Source: Solea solea (Eukaryota; Chordata; Actinopteri; Pleuronectiformes; Soleidae). Taken from it: DNA of 64,000 nucleotides. Location of the stretch: positions 17,701,284 through 17,765,283 of the forward strand of contig NC_081142.1 of the NCBI RefSeq assembly GCF_958295425.1. The letters run 5' to 3'. The notes under the pieces are model-generated. The model did not search any database. It saw only the letters and a list, made by a program, of their open reading frames with translations, and had not been told where the DNA came from. A program made the translations under genes and the position numbers. Shown here in pieces: positions 1 through 12,425 of the stretch (position 1 is the stretch's first letter; every line of letters starts with the position of its first letter).

Positions 1-400
1 GAGTCCAATGATTCAGTTACACCGAAAACAGCGCCAGTCAAGGCAGTTTCATGCAGCCGTGCTATGATGACTCCACCCACGTAGTGGAGGTACTATAGTG
101 ACGGAAAACCATACCAAACCATGTAGTGGTGAGCCGAGGCGAACCGTGCTGGATATAGGCCGTGGAAAAGAGCCATCACTAACACCTGAGCTACAGTCAT
201 GGAACTACGCTTTGAACGGCTTTTCACGGGCAGGGATGTTTGGGTCAGATTGGGTCAGTCACACTTCGTCATACCCAGACTTGGTAGATTGCATCATTCA
301 AAGCTGGAGCTGTGCACTACAGACATGCTGGGCTGGTTGGTCAGAACCTACAGTAATTAATAGTAGTTCTTAGTAATGTAATGCCACATACACAGACATC
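1..400. other. Low-copy sequence with a possible old repeat remnant
   Basis: The stretch around 95-180 contains GAACCGTGCTG and GTGGAAAAGAGCC, which resemble the ends of the GGTACGG-type repeat better seen at 34436-34648. The open frame at 98-373 has no recognisable domain and is probably chance. Confidence 0.25.
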
Positions 401-2437
401 TATATTATTGTAGGAACGTCACATTTGCTGTAGAAATGCAGAATACACACAGATACAGATTTGAGCTACTTCCACTAACCACTAAGAGAAAAAAGGTCAC
501 CTCCTCATCATCCATCATCACATCCTCTTCATCAGTGTTTACCAGGGCATAATCACCAGACCTAGATTCACCCTCATTCCAGAACAGATTTTGTTTTGCC
601 TCAATAAACTAGCATTTTTTTTTTTTAGGTGTCTTTACTGACTAAGAGCTTCTGTAACCTGATCGTCCCATCGCCCAATCACTGTCAGGAGGATATAAAC
701 ACTGCCGCTGCCAGGAAACATCCCGACTTAGAGCAAAACAAAGAGAAAACCGTGAATATGAGCAGAGGACAGCGTCTCTGCAGATAAGGATGATTGAAAG
801 GGATTAATTTTGATTAATCTATACTTTGTTTCTCAGGGAAAATGCTGTAAACTCTACCTCTCTGATTCTAAATTAATCTCAACTGGTGTATCTAAGAAAA
901 AAAAAAGAAGGTGCCATCACTGTGAGATTAATGAAGCAATAAAGTCACGAGTCAACACTGCCGACACTGAATGTGACGTGGTCAGTCGTTAAGACGATCA
1001 GGTTGAGGTGCATGTGGGTGGAAAAGGGAATAATTATCTAATCACCTCCCACTCACGCAGAAAAAACCCTGACAGTCAAACCTCGGCAAGGTTGAGATGT
1101 CAGGCGTAAATTACAGGAGCCACAGTGGCTGCGTGGCCAAGCTAATTTAAAAAGCACTTCTCCTGTTGGTGATGCGGTGTGGGCCACATTTTGCTGTGGT
1201 TCACACATAAATCAAACTGCGCAGCTACTGTATCAGGTGAGAATATATCGATTGTGGACAAGAGATGGAAGAGGATTTCATGAACAAAAAGGTAAAGAAG
1301 TCGCTGACAAACAGACATTTAAATCTACATTCTACTTTACTGTCTTTGCTGCAGTGACACTGTACATTTCACCATTAAAGGATTATCTTACCTTGTCTTA
1401 TTAAGACCGTGAGTTAGTGCTAGTGAAGCGAGTCGACTGCAAACATGTTGGAAACAGAAAGAAGCGTCCACTAAAAAGTTCAGAAATGAATTCTACTCAA
1501 AATTGATAGGATAAACACTTCTTGTCCCCTCTCATCCCCTGCACTGCCGATGTAAACAAACAAACGTTCCCTCAGTCAGATCTAAAAGCATTTACATGAC
1601 AGAGCCCAATTTAAAATAATGTTACATTGTTTCTGTTCATGAAGAGCAAACACATGCCGAATAATAACATAATAACACCAAATAAAATCACTAGAATTTA
1701 TGCACTGCAGCTTTTGTAGAACATCGCCTTGGGCTCTATAGAAACATTTTTATGAAAAAGTTCACAAACCAATTAACTGAGAACACAACCTGCACATAAA
1801 TCTATCATTAAAATAATCATTCAAGGCAACTCTAAACATGTAATGACTCCAAAGACAGTAGAACCAGTTGGTTCAGCATACAGTAAGTCTGCTGTGACAC
1901 GTGGTCTGCACAGATCAGAGAACCACATTACATCCCATTTTCTTCACCAGCTCATCGTCCTCGGGGCTGCATCCAGCTGAAGCCAATCCCAGTTTACATG
2001 GGGCAAAAGGCACGGCACCTTCTGCAGAGGAAGCCGTTAAATCGTCAGGACTGAGATACATAAACTCACTGACGTTTGTGCATGAAAGCAAACCGAGCAA
2101 GTGTGAGAGAAAATGCCAATTTGGGATAGAAATGGTCCAGCAAGTGTGACCCAATTTGTAGCCAGGACCGTCTGACTGTAAGGTGACAATGGGCTACTGT
2201 GTGTCACCTGTGATACAAATGGTTATGGTAATCAGGGACTGGATCAGAGAGAGAGAAGGTGTTAGGGTGGCATGTAGAATTAGCAGTGATTAACTGGATA
2301 TGGAAGGACAAAGGGAAAGAAAATTGAACTTTTCTTAGCTTCTTATGCTGGTTATAAAGATGGTAGTAGTATAAAGACTTAAAAACAACAAGAAAAATGA
2401 TATCCCATGTGGTGTTTGCCAGTTTAACACCCTGTGT
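401..2437. other. Intronic sequence without recognisable gene or repeat
   Basis: This is AT-rich sequence with no coding signal I can support. Open frames at 810-992, 1177-1404, 1901-2149 (plus) and 1915-2154 (minus) show no domain, and their neighbours lack paired splice sites of matching phase. Confidence 0.4.
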
Positions 2438-2588
2438 GTTTACATGCATGTTAAAAGTCAGATTTTAGTCGGACTAAGACAATAATATGGTTTTCTTACA
2501 TCATGTAAACGCGCAAGTCTGGCTAAAATTGAGCTAGTCTTATTCAGACTAAAATACCTGGATAATGTGATTCATAATCCGATTACTC

Positions 2589-2649
<61 letters not shown>

Positions 2650-3054
2650 CTTAGTCGGACTAGAGTTGGACGTGGCATTCTGTGCATGCACCAGAATTTC
2701 CTCCCCTGTCTTTGACCCAGAAGGAGACGATGTATAGATTGCAGTACTGTTGTTGGAAAAGAATAAAACAACAGGATGGCGTTGGTGGAGAAACCCACTT
2801 TTGGACTGAGGAAGAGACAAGATTTTTATGCTTTAGAACCACAGCACGATCCATCTCGTCGTTTTATTTTCTATGGCGTATAGGTAAACAGGAAACTCAT
2901 TCAATACGCACTAGCTTATAAAGAGATACGGCACCACCTACTGATCGATAAATCGATATTCTCTTTCCGCAATTATACTCATACTTCGCAAGTTGTCCGA
3001 TTGCCTGTCTTAGTCAGACTATGGCCTTAGCTGGATTAAACTGTGCATGTAAAC
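2438..3054. mobile_element. Non-autonomous DNA transposon with TTTACATGCA-type inverted ends
   Basis: The left end reads TTTACATGCATG followed by a run including TTAGTCGGACTAAGAC. The right end is its imperfect inverse and finishes in GTGCATGTAAACG. Internal CTTAGTCGGACTAG and TCTTAGTCAGACTA repeats extend the palindrome. The roughly 617-bp element carries a (TA)n tract in its left half and no transposase frame. Elements with CATGTAAACG ends are familiar in fish genomes, but I cannot name the superfamily from the ends alone. Confidence 0.65.
2593..2647. repeat. (TA)n microsatellite
   Basis: A 55-bp uninterrupted AT/TA alternation lies inside the 2438-3054 inverted-repeat element. It generates spurious Tyr-Ile open frames on both strands. 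Confidence 0.97.
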
Positions 3055-4140
3055 GTACTGACTGACACAGATAAGATACTGTTTTCAACAAAGTCTGATG
3101 GGTAAACATATGGGTTTGCATGATGCAGAGGCAAGGAATCAGTATATAACACACTCCTTCCCATCCAACAAACACCTTTAAGCACAAACTGTCACTTTGC
3201 CTTGACTATGACTAAAGCCTCTTCTTCACGGCCACACAGCGGGGAGGAAAAATAAATATGCTAATTCTCTAACACGGCGTTGGAGTGGAGAAATTAATCC
3301 ATGCATGGGCGAGTGCTGACTGACACCCTTAATATCATCACATCAGGTGGCGTGGACTAAGTGATGTCCTCATGTAGAAATATGCAAACACTGTTGGGTA
3401 TGTGCAGTGACAGAGACTGAGGTGCATCCAGCTCCTCCATCTCACAGTGACAGCTCTGTTTAACACATTTCTAAAGAGCTATTCTTACAAGGTGGTGATG
3501 TTCACACACACACACACACACACCACATAAGAGCTGCTATTAAGTGACCAGTTCCGCTCTTGTCACATTCATAAACACCAACCGAAAGGTTGGCGCCACC
3601 TTGTCGAACGATGCGACTTAACAGCCACTAAAATGATGCATCTGTAATGTACTGTCGTCAATAAAACAACCTCACGGTGCACTAGAGAAATGCACTGCCG
3701 TACAGCCGTTAAACTCACAGTCATAACTGAAACCATAACGTATGAGAGAGCATTAAAATAATAAAACATAGGATCTATACAAAAAAGTGTATGTTTGATT
3801 AAATCGCTTATACTAAAACACACAAAAAAAATCCATAGCTATTTATTTCATGTGTGTATTTATGACAAGTGAGGGGATCATGTTTCACACAGTGGCCACT
3901 TTAATGGACTCAGAGCTCTTTAGTATCACAGATAAAATGACTCAGATGGGATGACATCAGAGTTGTGTCTATGACTGTTCACTGGTGGAAATGTGATCAA
4001 TGTGTTTGGAGGTTAAAGCTCAAAATGGAGGGAGATGGGGTTATGAACTGTGCAAACTGCAGAGCACCTTGCTCTTAAAGGGACAATTTAACAAATTGGA
4101 AAAAACAAAGCTCCAGACTTGCTTTTTTAGTATTAGTTGA
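3055..4140. other. Intronic sequence; one (CA)n tract
   Basis: There is a short (CA)n tract at 3503-3523. Nothing else recognisable. The minus-strand frame at 3569-3823 lacks domain features. Confidence 0.4.
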
Positions 4141-4327
4141 CTTTAACCCTCTTATGACCATGCCGCCTGGATTTATTTTGATTTTATGGCTGTAGAATTG
4201 TCCAAAAAAATTTGCCCCAGTTATTCAACGTCACAAACGCATGGCGCGCGGGTGAATCTTGTCTGTGATTGTTCTACCGTAATGACAAGTATATGGGCGC
4301 AAAGCTCTATTTCTATGATTTTCTGTG

Positions 4328-4455
4328 TCCACCCATCTGTCTTCTACCACTTTATCCTCCACATGAGGGTCGTGCGGGGTGCTGTGCCAATCTCAGCTGA
4401 CATAAGGTGAAGGGGGGGGGGGTCGTCACACCCTGGATAGATCGCCAGTCCATAG
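4328..4455 (-). repeat. 3' part of a teleost interspersed repeat (CACATGAGGGTCG family)
   Basis: Read on the minus strand this matches the end of the family better preserved at 49135-49320: GACTGGCGATC, a diverged middle, then ACGACCCTCATGTGGAGGA and a GTGGTAGAAG end. It is interrupted by a G-run at 4413-4422. The sequence on both sides (4141-4327 and 4456-4560) may be a further old repeat that it inserted into. Confidence 0.6.
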
Positions 4456-4560
4456 TTTTTGAATTTTCGAGATATCACAAACGGTCTAGGAGTTAAGTAT
4501 GCACGCCAAATCCTGTCGGCAACGAAAAATATTTGGATCTTCATGCATGGCTCTAATACT

Positions 4561-6120
4561 CCATCCTACTGGTTTATGTGGACTTATGTGGACAACTGTA
4601 AAGGTGCAGGTAAATGTTTGTCTTCAGTAGCGGCACAAACATAGTGTGTGTACACAAACACACACGCGCTCACATTAAATGGTGACATTGCGTCACTGGT
4701 TAGACCGACGGGAAATCCTGCCTGTCTAGCGGTGGTTATATGACGTATCTAGGGCGGCAAACAAACAAAATTGTGTTGACGTACAAGGGGGACTCAATCA
4801 GACCAATCAGCCGTTAGTCTGTGTGCAGGTGTCATCGGATGTCAATCATATTGGAGGGAAAAAAAGACAGAGTCTACTGGTGATGGTCAGTGCTGATCCT
4901 GTGTATGAGAAACTGTGGAAATGTTAGGTGCACCAGTGCAACCAAAGAACTCTAGAGGCCTGAAATTAAAATCTGTCACAGAAAATGCTCAGTCTGTCAA
5001 ATCAGTCTGTGTATAATGCAGTTCTGTAGGGAATTTAGGAAACCTTGTCTTTGAGTGTGACCTGAAACAAAATCTTACACAGAAGGGACATATGTTATAC
5101 TGTATATTGGAAATAATTCATATCTTCAAAATCTAAATGTCACATTTTTAGCAGTTAACATTCTGGATAGTGTCATTTGGTAATAATCCATCCTGATTTG
5201 AAACTACTGTGTAACGCAGTATATTTTGAACTAAAGCTTTATTTCAGCGCGACACCATCAAGATACAAAAGTTTCACATCAGCTGATACCAATAAATATC
5301 ACCAAATTAAAGTTGGATTTTTGCTTCTGAGATGAATACAGAAACAACTGTAAATGGTGCATCTTTGTGTTTGCTCTCAACAACACATTTCCACAGAGCA
5401 TAAAGATGATATTTCAGTAAATCACATTGGGATTTATTGCCCATTTCTAATTACACCCAGGAAAAACAACAGCTCAGTCACAACAACTTAACAGTCCAGT
5501 TTAATTGTCAGAGTTTCGCTTAACTTCAAATGATGGAAAGTTCGATTTCCCTGCAGAGCCTTTAAAACCGTCGTGAAAATTAGAGGTATACGTTTACTTT
5601 GCTGCTGCCGCTCAGCAATTCATTGTATCCCCCTTTTTCATTATTAACTTATGCCGAACAAAGGAGCACTTAACAACAACAACAAGGCCATAATCTACAG
5701 CCGACAAGGAGTTAAAACCTGCCCTTAAAAATAAGCACAGGGTGGAAGTGAGTGAAGCTGTGTGTGTGGGCTTTAAGTATATGTGTTTAACATTGTGTTA
5801 TTTACACACCAGTGATTTCATGGACAGCAATATTGAGATTTTAACCGGATAACAGTCTGATTACTGCCCTATAAATAACTGCACTTACTGATTAGGTCAC
5901 ACTCACAATTAACATTCCTCTGATTAAGATAAGTGGAGTATTCCAATGTCAGTCGAGTGATGTAGACATCTGCAGTGTATTGTCTTAATAAGGTTATAAT
6001 GACCTACTGGAGACGTAACAGCAGTGAATGTCACAAAGATGCAAGTCAGAGAGTATATACAATTACAATCATAATCAGGATTACGCTTCTCACGTGCCCT
6101 CTTACTAAAATGCAGATTTA
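4561..6120. other. Intronic sequence without recognisable features
   Basis: This is unique-looking AT-rich DNA. I found no exon with paired splice sites, no long repeat and no inverted-repeat ends. Confidence 0.4.
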
Positions 6121-6128
6121 ATGTTGGA

Positions 6129-6341
6129 TAGGGCTGCAGCTAACGATTATTGTACTTGTTTGGTCCATAAAATGTCAGAAAATGTTGGAAATGATGTTCT
6201 CTAATGTCTTGTTTTCTCCAGAAAACACAATTATTAAGTTATAATGATTTCTTTGTTATATGAATCAAAGAAACCAGAAAATACTGACATTTAAGATGAA
6301 TTTAGTCATCGAATTATATTCAAATTATCGTTTTGGGCCTA
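6129..6341 (-). mobile_element. hAT-like MITE, family A copy 1 (internally deleted)
   Basis: The copy starts TAGGGCTGCAGCTAACGATT and shares the family's core (TTTGGTCCATAAAATGTCAG, ATTTCTTTGTTATAT). It ends GGGCCTA in inverse orientation. The flanking octamers ATGTTGGA and GCATTGGA agree at 5 of 8 positions, a decayed target-site duplication at best. It is shorter than the full copies, which run to about 380 bp. Confidence 0.75.
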
Positions 6342-6867
6342 GCATTGGATGCTATTCACTGTTACTTTGGGTACCGTTACCCGATGAGCGCTGATGTCGA
6401 CGGTGCTGTTACCGGCATTGGACACAATCAAGATTGTGTACGAGACACAGACCTGCTCCGACCGAACCGCAGTGAAGAAAGTGAAGCGCTCAAAATTCTG
6501 GTTAAGTTTCACCGGTTTTTGCTTGTTTGAGCTTTCGCGCTTGGCTTTTAGACCGTGGTCGGAAAGCACAGGGGAGATTACTCCTCCAGGACAGAAGCTG
6601 TAGCTGCTTCAAGTCAACACAACTGACCCGCCGCCTCTAGCTCAACACACACAGAGACAGACAGAGACAGAGAGAGAGAGCGCTCCTAAAGGCACTGCAC
6701 CACTCTCACAACACATCTTATCAAACATTCAGCTAAAGTGCATCACATTCATTTTGTTATGCCGGCAGAAACCCAAGACCAGTCAGTTTCATTATGCATA
6801 GTTTTTGTTTCTAATGAAGCAATCATATTTGTAGAAATTGCTATAAATCCCTTTATCGCAGACAACA
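6342..6867. other. Short intronic stretch between two repeats
   Basis: The region contains a purine-rich GACAGAGAGAG tract near 6654-6680. Overlapping open frames at 6333-6603 are not supported by any domain. Confidence 0.35.
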
Positions 6868-7246
6868 CGTATGCGCAAGTGCACTTTGCATTACCGTAGT
6901 TACGCGACGGTTTGTGCTATCAGAAAAAACTCCAACGGTTTCTGAAAAGCTGAGGAGTTGCTCGTCAAAGCCAACATGTGGTTATTATGGCAATTTCACT
7001 CGCGCTGTTGCAGGAAGCCGGGGAATCAGCGTCTTTGTCACCAGAGAGGAGAGAGTTGGAAAAAAGCCTGTACATAGTTTCCATTTTTTGGCCAGTTTTT
7101 GGACATTTGAGACAAAAACTCAAACAAATGTTAGTTTAAATATGTTTTATGCTGTTCAAATTTCAAATTCAACACGCAAAATCTGGTCATATTATGGTTA
7201 AAATAAGCAAAGAAAAATAGTCTGGACGGACATTTTAACGGGGATA
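6868..7246 (+). mobile_element. Interspersed repeat family B, copy 1
   Basis: The sequence matches the copies at 58481-59008 (same strand) and 17175-17631 (opposite strand). Shared landmarks are TGCGCAAG, GCGACGGTTTGTGCT, GGAAGCCGGGGAATCAGC, CCAGAGAGGAGAGAGTTGG and, near the end, GGTTAAAATAAGC with GGACGGACATTTT. The 95-residue open frame inside (6914-7201) belongs to the repeat and has no conserved counterpart in the other copies, so I do not call it a gene. Confidence 0.8.
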
Positions 7247-8889
7247 ACATAGGCAACTGTACCTGGTCTGAAGACATGGAAGTCCTGCTTCAGGGTTCAG
7301 CGGGTTCGTTACGTCAACATACATTACAGAGGTTGTAACAAACAATACAGTTTCCCAGCAAATCCAACACTGTGCTGCTTTCAGTCATTTCAAACATGTG
7401 ATCGGGATATTCTCAGGATTGTGATATTGGTATCGTATCAGACATGAAAAAGTGGTATCAAGCCCTCTCTCGTAACATTACATTTCACAGTAAATGAAAA
7501 AAAAAAATGTCAAAAAATGTCACTTGCACTGCTGCACTGAGGTTTCTTGGGAGTATAAAAATGAGCGCTGATGTGCAACCATAGCCTAGAGGCTAGAAAA
7601 GGGAAGATGGGGGGGCAAAGCCAGGGCAAGAGATGAGCTTTTCACATCGGATCTGTGGAAGCATCAATAGAAGCTCCTGCAGTTCAACTAATACCGAGAC
7701 TATGAATGTGTTAAATCGTGAGGAGCAAACACAGGCATCAGGCGGTGAATATAACCCCCCCCGCTGATTCTACAGGCCTAAAAGATGAGGAAAGTGGGTA
7801 AGAGGTAGGGTAGGGAACGAGCACTAAGGCAGCGAGATGGAGATCATTCACACTTCATCACCCTCATCCTCCCTCCCCCTCGCTCCCTCTCTCTCTCTCT
7901 CGTCTGCACACACCATCCCTCGCCACACACACACACACACACACACACACGGTGATAACTTATTATGGCAGACCACACTTGGGGTAATTGTGGCAAAGGA
8001 AGTAGATGAAAACAGGGGCGACACTGTGACCTGCATTTCTTTCAATCTTTTAAAACCAATTAGCCACAGAAAGCTCTTTACTGCCGGCTGTATTTGCTGC
8101 CTGCACCCTTATGTAGATTCCATAAGTGCAGATATTCCACAACATAATCACCGTTTTCCTGCCAGCGGGGCCTCCGCAGGGGTTTCAATCTCATTTGTAC
8201 GCAATGGGGATAGACGGCGTAAGAAGGTGCGTCTTGGTGAATGCCGTCGACGCATTAAAAGCTTCAAACTGTAGTGCAAGTCTCTCTTTTCTTTTTTTCT
8301 TTTTTTTTTTTGCCATTTACGATGCTAAATTCTTGAAGAAAAAGTCGTCCTTTGTGGAAATACCTGTGGTACTTTCAAAAGCTCAGGGAGAGTAAATACA
8401 CAAGGAAGGCAGTAACATAACAGCTTTTTTATTAAAACCACTGTAATCACAGGTTATAGTCAATGTAACTACTGACTGCCATCAGTTATGTTAATCTACT
8501 GTCAACACAAAACAGCACTGGTACTGGATTATCAGATACTAAGGTTTTGGCGCTTGTAGGAGAGGAAATATTGGATTGGTGTTTCAGACATTCACTCAAA
8601 CCCAATTTGATCATTTCAGAGCCCACGTTTTGTGTCCTCTGGTTACGTTGATAATTACAAGCTTCTGTTTAGTTACTGCATATCATTACACGTTTTTCAC
8701 CCATACAAACTGACTGCTGCTTCACAGAGACACTGGAGACACAAATAAGGACCTTGGTCAGTCCAATATGGTCTTATATATGGTCCTCCTTTTAAAAAAA
8801 AGCCTAATAACACAGTTATTCTATATCCACGAAGAACGAAATGTGACATCACTCAGTGACGCAGTTTTGCTTGGTTTTATCTTGTATTT
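7247..8889. other. Intronic sequence with (CT)n/(CA)n tract and a possible conserved block
   Basis: A (CT)n run at about 7886-7900 and (CA)n at 7925-7950 stand out. The block 8040-8270 is GC-balanced and repeat-free with a CCAATTAG motif, so it could be regulatory. Open frames through the microsatellite (7837-8274) are not supported as coding. Confidence 0.35.
7925..7950. repeat. (CA)n microsatellite
   Basis: About 13 CA units, directly preceded by a (CT)n-rich stretch. Confidence 0.95.
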
Positions 8890-9030
8890 TAAAATAAGCT
8901 TACATGATTTCTGAAGCAATGGAGAGCACTTATCAGGATGCCTTGCTCAGAGACACCCCAGCCCTTGACCTGTCCCGAGATTCAAACGAGTGACCCTCCG
9001 CTTACAAGCCCAATTCCTTTCCTATTGGTC
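8890..9030 (-). repeat. tRNA-derived SINE fragment
   Basis: On the minus strand a B-box-like GTTTGAATCTCGGGAC follows a cysteine-free tRNA-like body. On the plus strand the GATGCCTTGCTCAGAGACAC segment matches the common teleost SINE motif around TTGCTCAAGGACAC. No A box is intact and no tRNA fold is possible, so this is a decayed retroposon rather than a tRNA gene. Confidence 0.55.
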
Positions 9031-9958
9031 ATAGGCTGCCCATTGGCCAGTTTCTGCCCAATAAAGTAATGAATTGGCTCATGTCCGTACAAAATATTCT
9101 TTAAATATTTGGATGACAGCAAACCTTTCTTAACATCGTCTTCAGGAAGAATCTCTCCTGAGCAGCATTTACTGTGGTCCAAGCTCTGGCTCCTTTCTCA
9201 CCACTGCTATTTTCCATTTGTCATTTAAAAGGAGTTTTGGGGGGGAGAATGACACAGCAGTAGCTAAAGCAGTGCTGTGTCCACTGTCATGCTGTAACAA
9301 TGGCTTAACTGTTTTTAAAAAATGTAGCTCTCTGATATCTCTCAGATCACACAAAGTAACAGTGACAGAAAAAAACTACAACCCAGGCAATGACAAGTAG
9401 AATCAGTGAGAAAGAGGAAGGAGCTGAGAGTAGATAAGACCACTCACGTGACAGCTCCAGGGCTTTCACCGACACTGACACACACACACACACACACACA
9501 CTTACCTACAGTTACAGTGGCTAACAAAGGATATCACTGCTGTGACCCCCTGCCCAGCTTCTGAGCAGCGTAGATGCTGTCATTTCTTAAATTGCCCGAG
9601 GATTCTGTGCCTCGAGGAAAAGAGGATATTAAGAGAGGCGTGAGGTTCAGCAGCACAGAAGGATGTGGCACTACATCCACTCGTGATGTCATGAGGTAAA
9701 GTCTGGTTCATGGTCCATTACGTTCTCATCTAATACTCATCTCTCAAGTGTAGTTTCTGTTTTACGCTATATGCAGCAGAGGAATCCTGCCCAAAAGCTC
9801 AGATATTATGAGCTCACTGTATGCAGATTTGCAGCCGGATAAAAATCAAGTTTCAAATCAGTAAAAAAAAAAAAAAATCAATAAATATCACAATAAAATG
9901 TCAGATAATGAAACATTATGTTTTGTGCCTGAGTGGAAGTTGAAGAAACCACTTAAAT
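9031..9958. other. Intronic sequence; one (CA)n tract
   Basis: A (CA)n tract lies at 9476-9501. No exon or transposon end is recognised. Confidence 0.4.
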
Positions 9959-9974
9959 GTGGGTTTAAACGTGT

Positions 9975-10985
<1,011 letters not shown>

Positions 10986-11886
10986 GTATAGATACATTAT
11001 TAAGCAAGTGATGATTCTAGCTCTTTACCTCCTGGTCACATGGTGCAGTTTAGCTTGGAGTTTTGGATGTATGGAGTCATTTTAAGGTTCACTTTTCTTC
11101 ACTTTTAAATCCGTGTTGTGTTGTACAGTCAGTAGGAGGATTATCTCTGACAGCTCAGACAAGTCGAAGCGAGCCTCACACACAAACACTGATATCTCAG
11201 CCTGGCATTCATGTTAAAGTTAGTCTATTATTAGTATTAAAAAAAGAAACTCACTGATACTGTACTTTGTACTTACTCAAGTGTCAAGTCAAGTCACTTT
11301 TATTAATATTGCCCAACATCACAAACACAGTTTGCCTCAAAGAGCTTTGCATTCTGTACAGCAAGCGTCAACCTCTGTCCTGAGACCAAAACCCCCACAA
11401 ACCCCCTTCTACAGGGAAAAATGGGAGTGTACTTGTATTTATATCTTTGTGAGGTCCAAAAAAAGTACAACAAATGTGGGGACATTTTGTCTGGGCCCCA
11501 CATCTTTCAAGGGCTTTTTCAGGTTTAAGACCTGGTTTAAAGGTGAGACCCAGATTTGATCATTTTTAACAGTAAAAGTTACACACAAATGGAATTGAAT
11601 GGCAATGTAACCAAATCTAGGCTATGCAGGAGTGAAAAAACAAAAAAGAATCTGCCTTTCTTTCACATCTGGAGTCAAATGACATCATAAAGAGACGAGT
11701 GCGTGTATCTGTCTGTCACAGGTTTGTTTCAAACTCAGGACCAGCTGAGCTAATAGAGATGATGCGTGTCCAAGTCTGTCCCTGGCCATAAATAATGCAT
11801 TCTAAAACCAAAGCTGCGGGCCATACAAAATATGACCACGGGCCAGACCTTGGAGATTCCTGCCCTAACCCTAACCTAAACCCAAT
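10986..11886. other. Intronic sequence between repeats
   Basis: Contains the interspersed repeat at 11284-11420 and, at 11815-11860, a short GCGGGCCATACAAAATATGA piece related to the CGGCCCGTGGGCC type repeat seen at 47842. A short CCCTAA-like run at 11863-11880 is not telomeric in length. Confidence 0.4.
11284..11420 (+). repeat. Teleost CAAGTCAAGTCA...TTTATT interspersed repeat
   Basis: CAAGTCAAGTCACTTTTATT is followed by GCCCAACATCACAAACACAG, a CCTCAAAGAGCTTTGCATTC motif and a CCTCTGTCCTGAGACC segment. This order is characteristic of a very common fish repeat, probably the 3' end of a LINE or a SINE sharing it. A second copy lies at 43982-44112. Confidence 0.7.
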
Positions 11887-12269
11887 TAGAGCAGAAACAA
11901 TTAATCGATGAATCGATTATTAATCAATTACTAAATTAATCGACAACTGTTTTAATAATTGATTAATCGGTTTGAAGCTTTTTTCATGATTAAAACAAGA
12001 TTTCCAATCTTTTAAGCTTCTCAAATGTGAATATATTCTTAATTTCTTTGCTCTGGATAACAAATAAAGCATTAAAAGTTAATCATTTTGTTTGTGGACA
12101 AAACGAGAACATTGTCAAAACGAGAACATTGTCATTTCCAGGTTTGACGAACACAATCAACATTTTTTAAGATTTTCTGACATTTTATGGACCAAACGAT
12201 TAATCAATTAATCGAGAAAATAATTGACGGATTAATCGATTATGAAAATAATCGTTAGTTGCCACTCTA
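11887..12269 (+). mobile_element. hAT-like MITE, family A copy 2 (full length, perfect TSD)
   Basis: The 383-bp palindromic element starts TAGAGCAGAAACAATTAATC and ends GTTGCCACTCTA. It is flanked by identical octamers AACCCAAT (11879-11886 and 12270-12277). An 8-bp duplication together with TAGAG..CTCTA ends is the hAT-superfamily signature. It contains no transposase frame. Repeated TTAATCGATTAATC motifs make both halves strongly self-complementary. Confidence 0.88.
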
Positions 12270-12371
12270 AACCCAATTCTAACCCTAACTCCTGGGTTAA
12301 GGTTAGTTGTGATGGTTAAGGGTAAAGGGCTTGGGAATGCATTATGTCTGAGTGTTCTCACTAAGATATAA

Positions 12372-12374
<3 letters not shown>

Positions 12375-12423
<49 letters not shown>
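12375..12423. repeat. (TG)n microsatellite
   Basis: About 24 TG units without interruption. Confidence 0.97.

Positions 12424-12425
<2 letters not shown>

Noticed and set aside
1915..2154. Minus-strand frame ending in an acidic-lysine segment
   Set aside because: It looked coding at first (EDDELVKKMGC) but has no domain, no class A cysteine pattern and no matching splice sites.
11863..12330. CCCTAA-type telomere-like repeats
   Set aside because: Only two to three imperfect units on each side, one of which is explained by the MITE target-site duplication.
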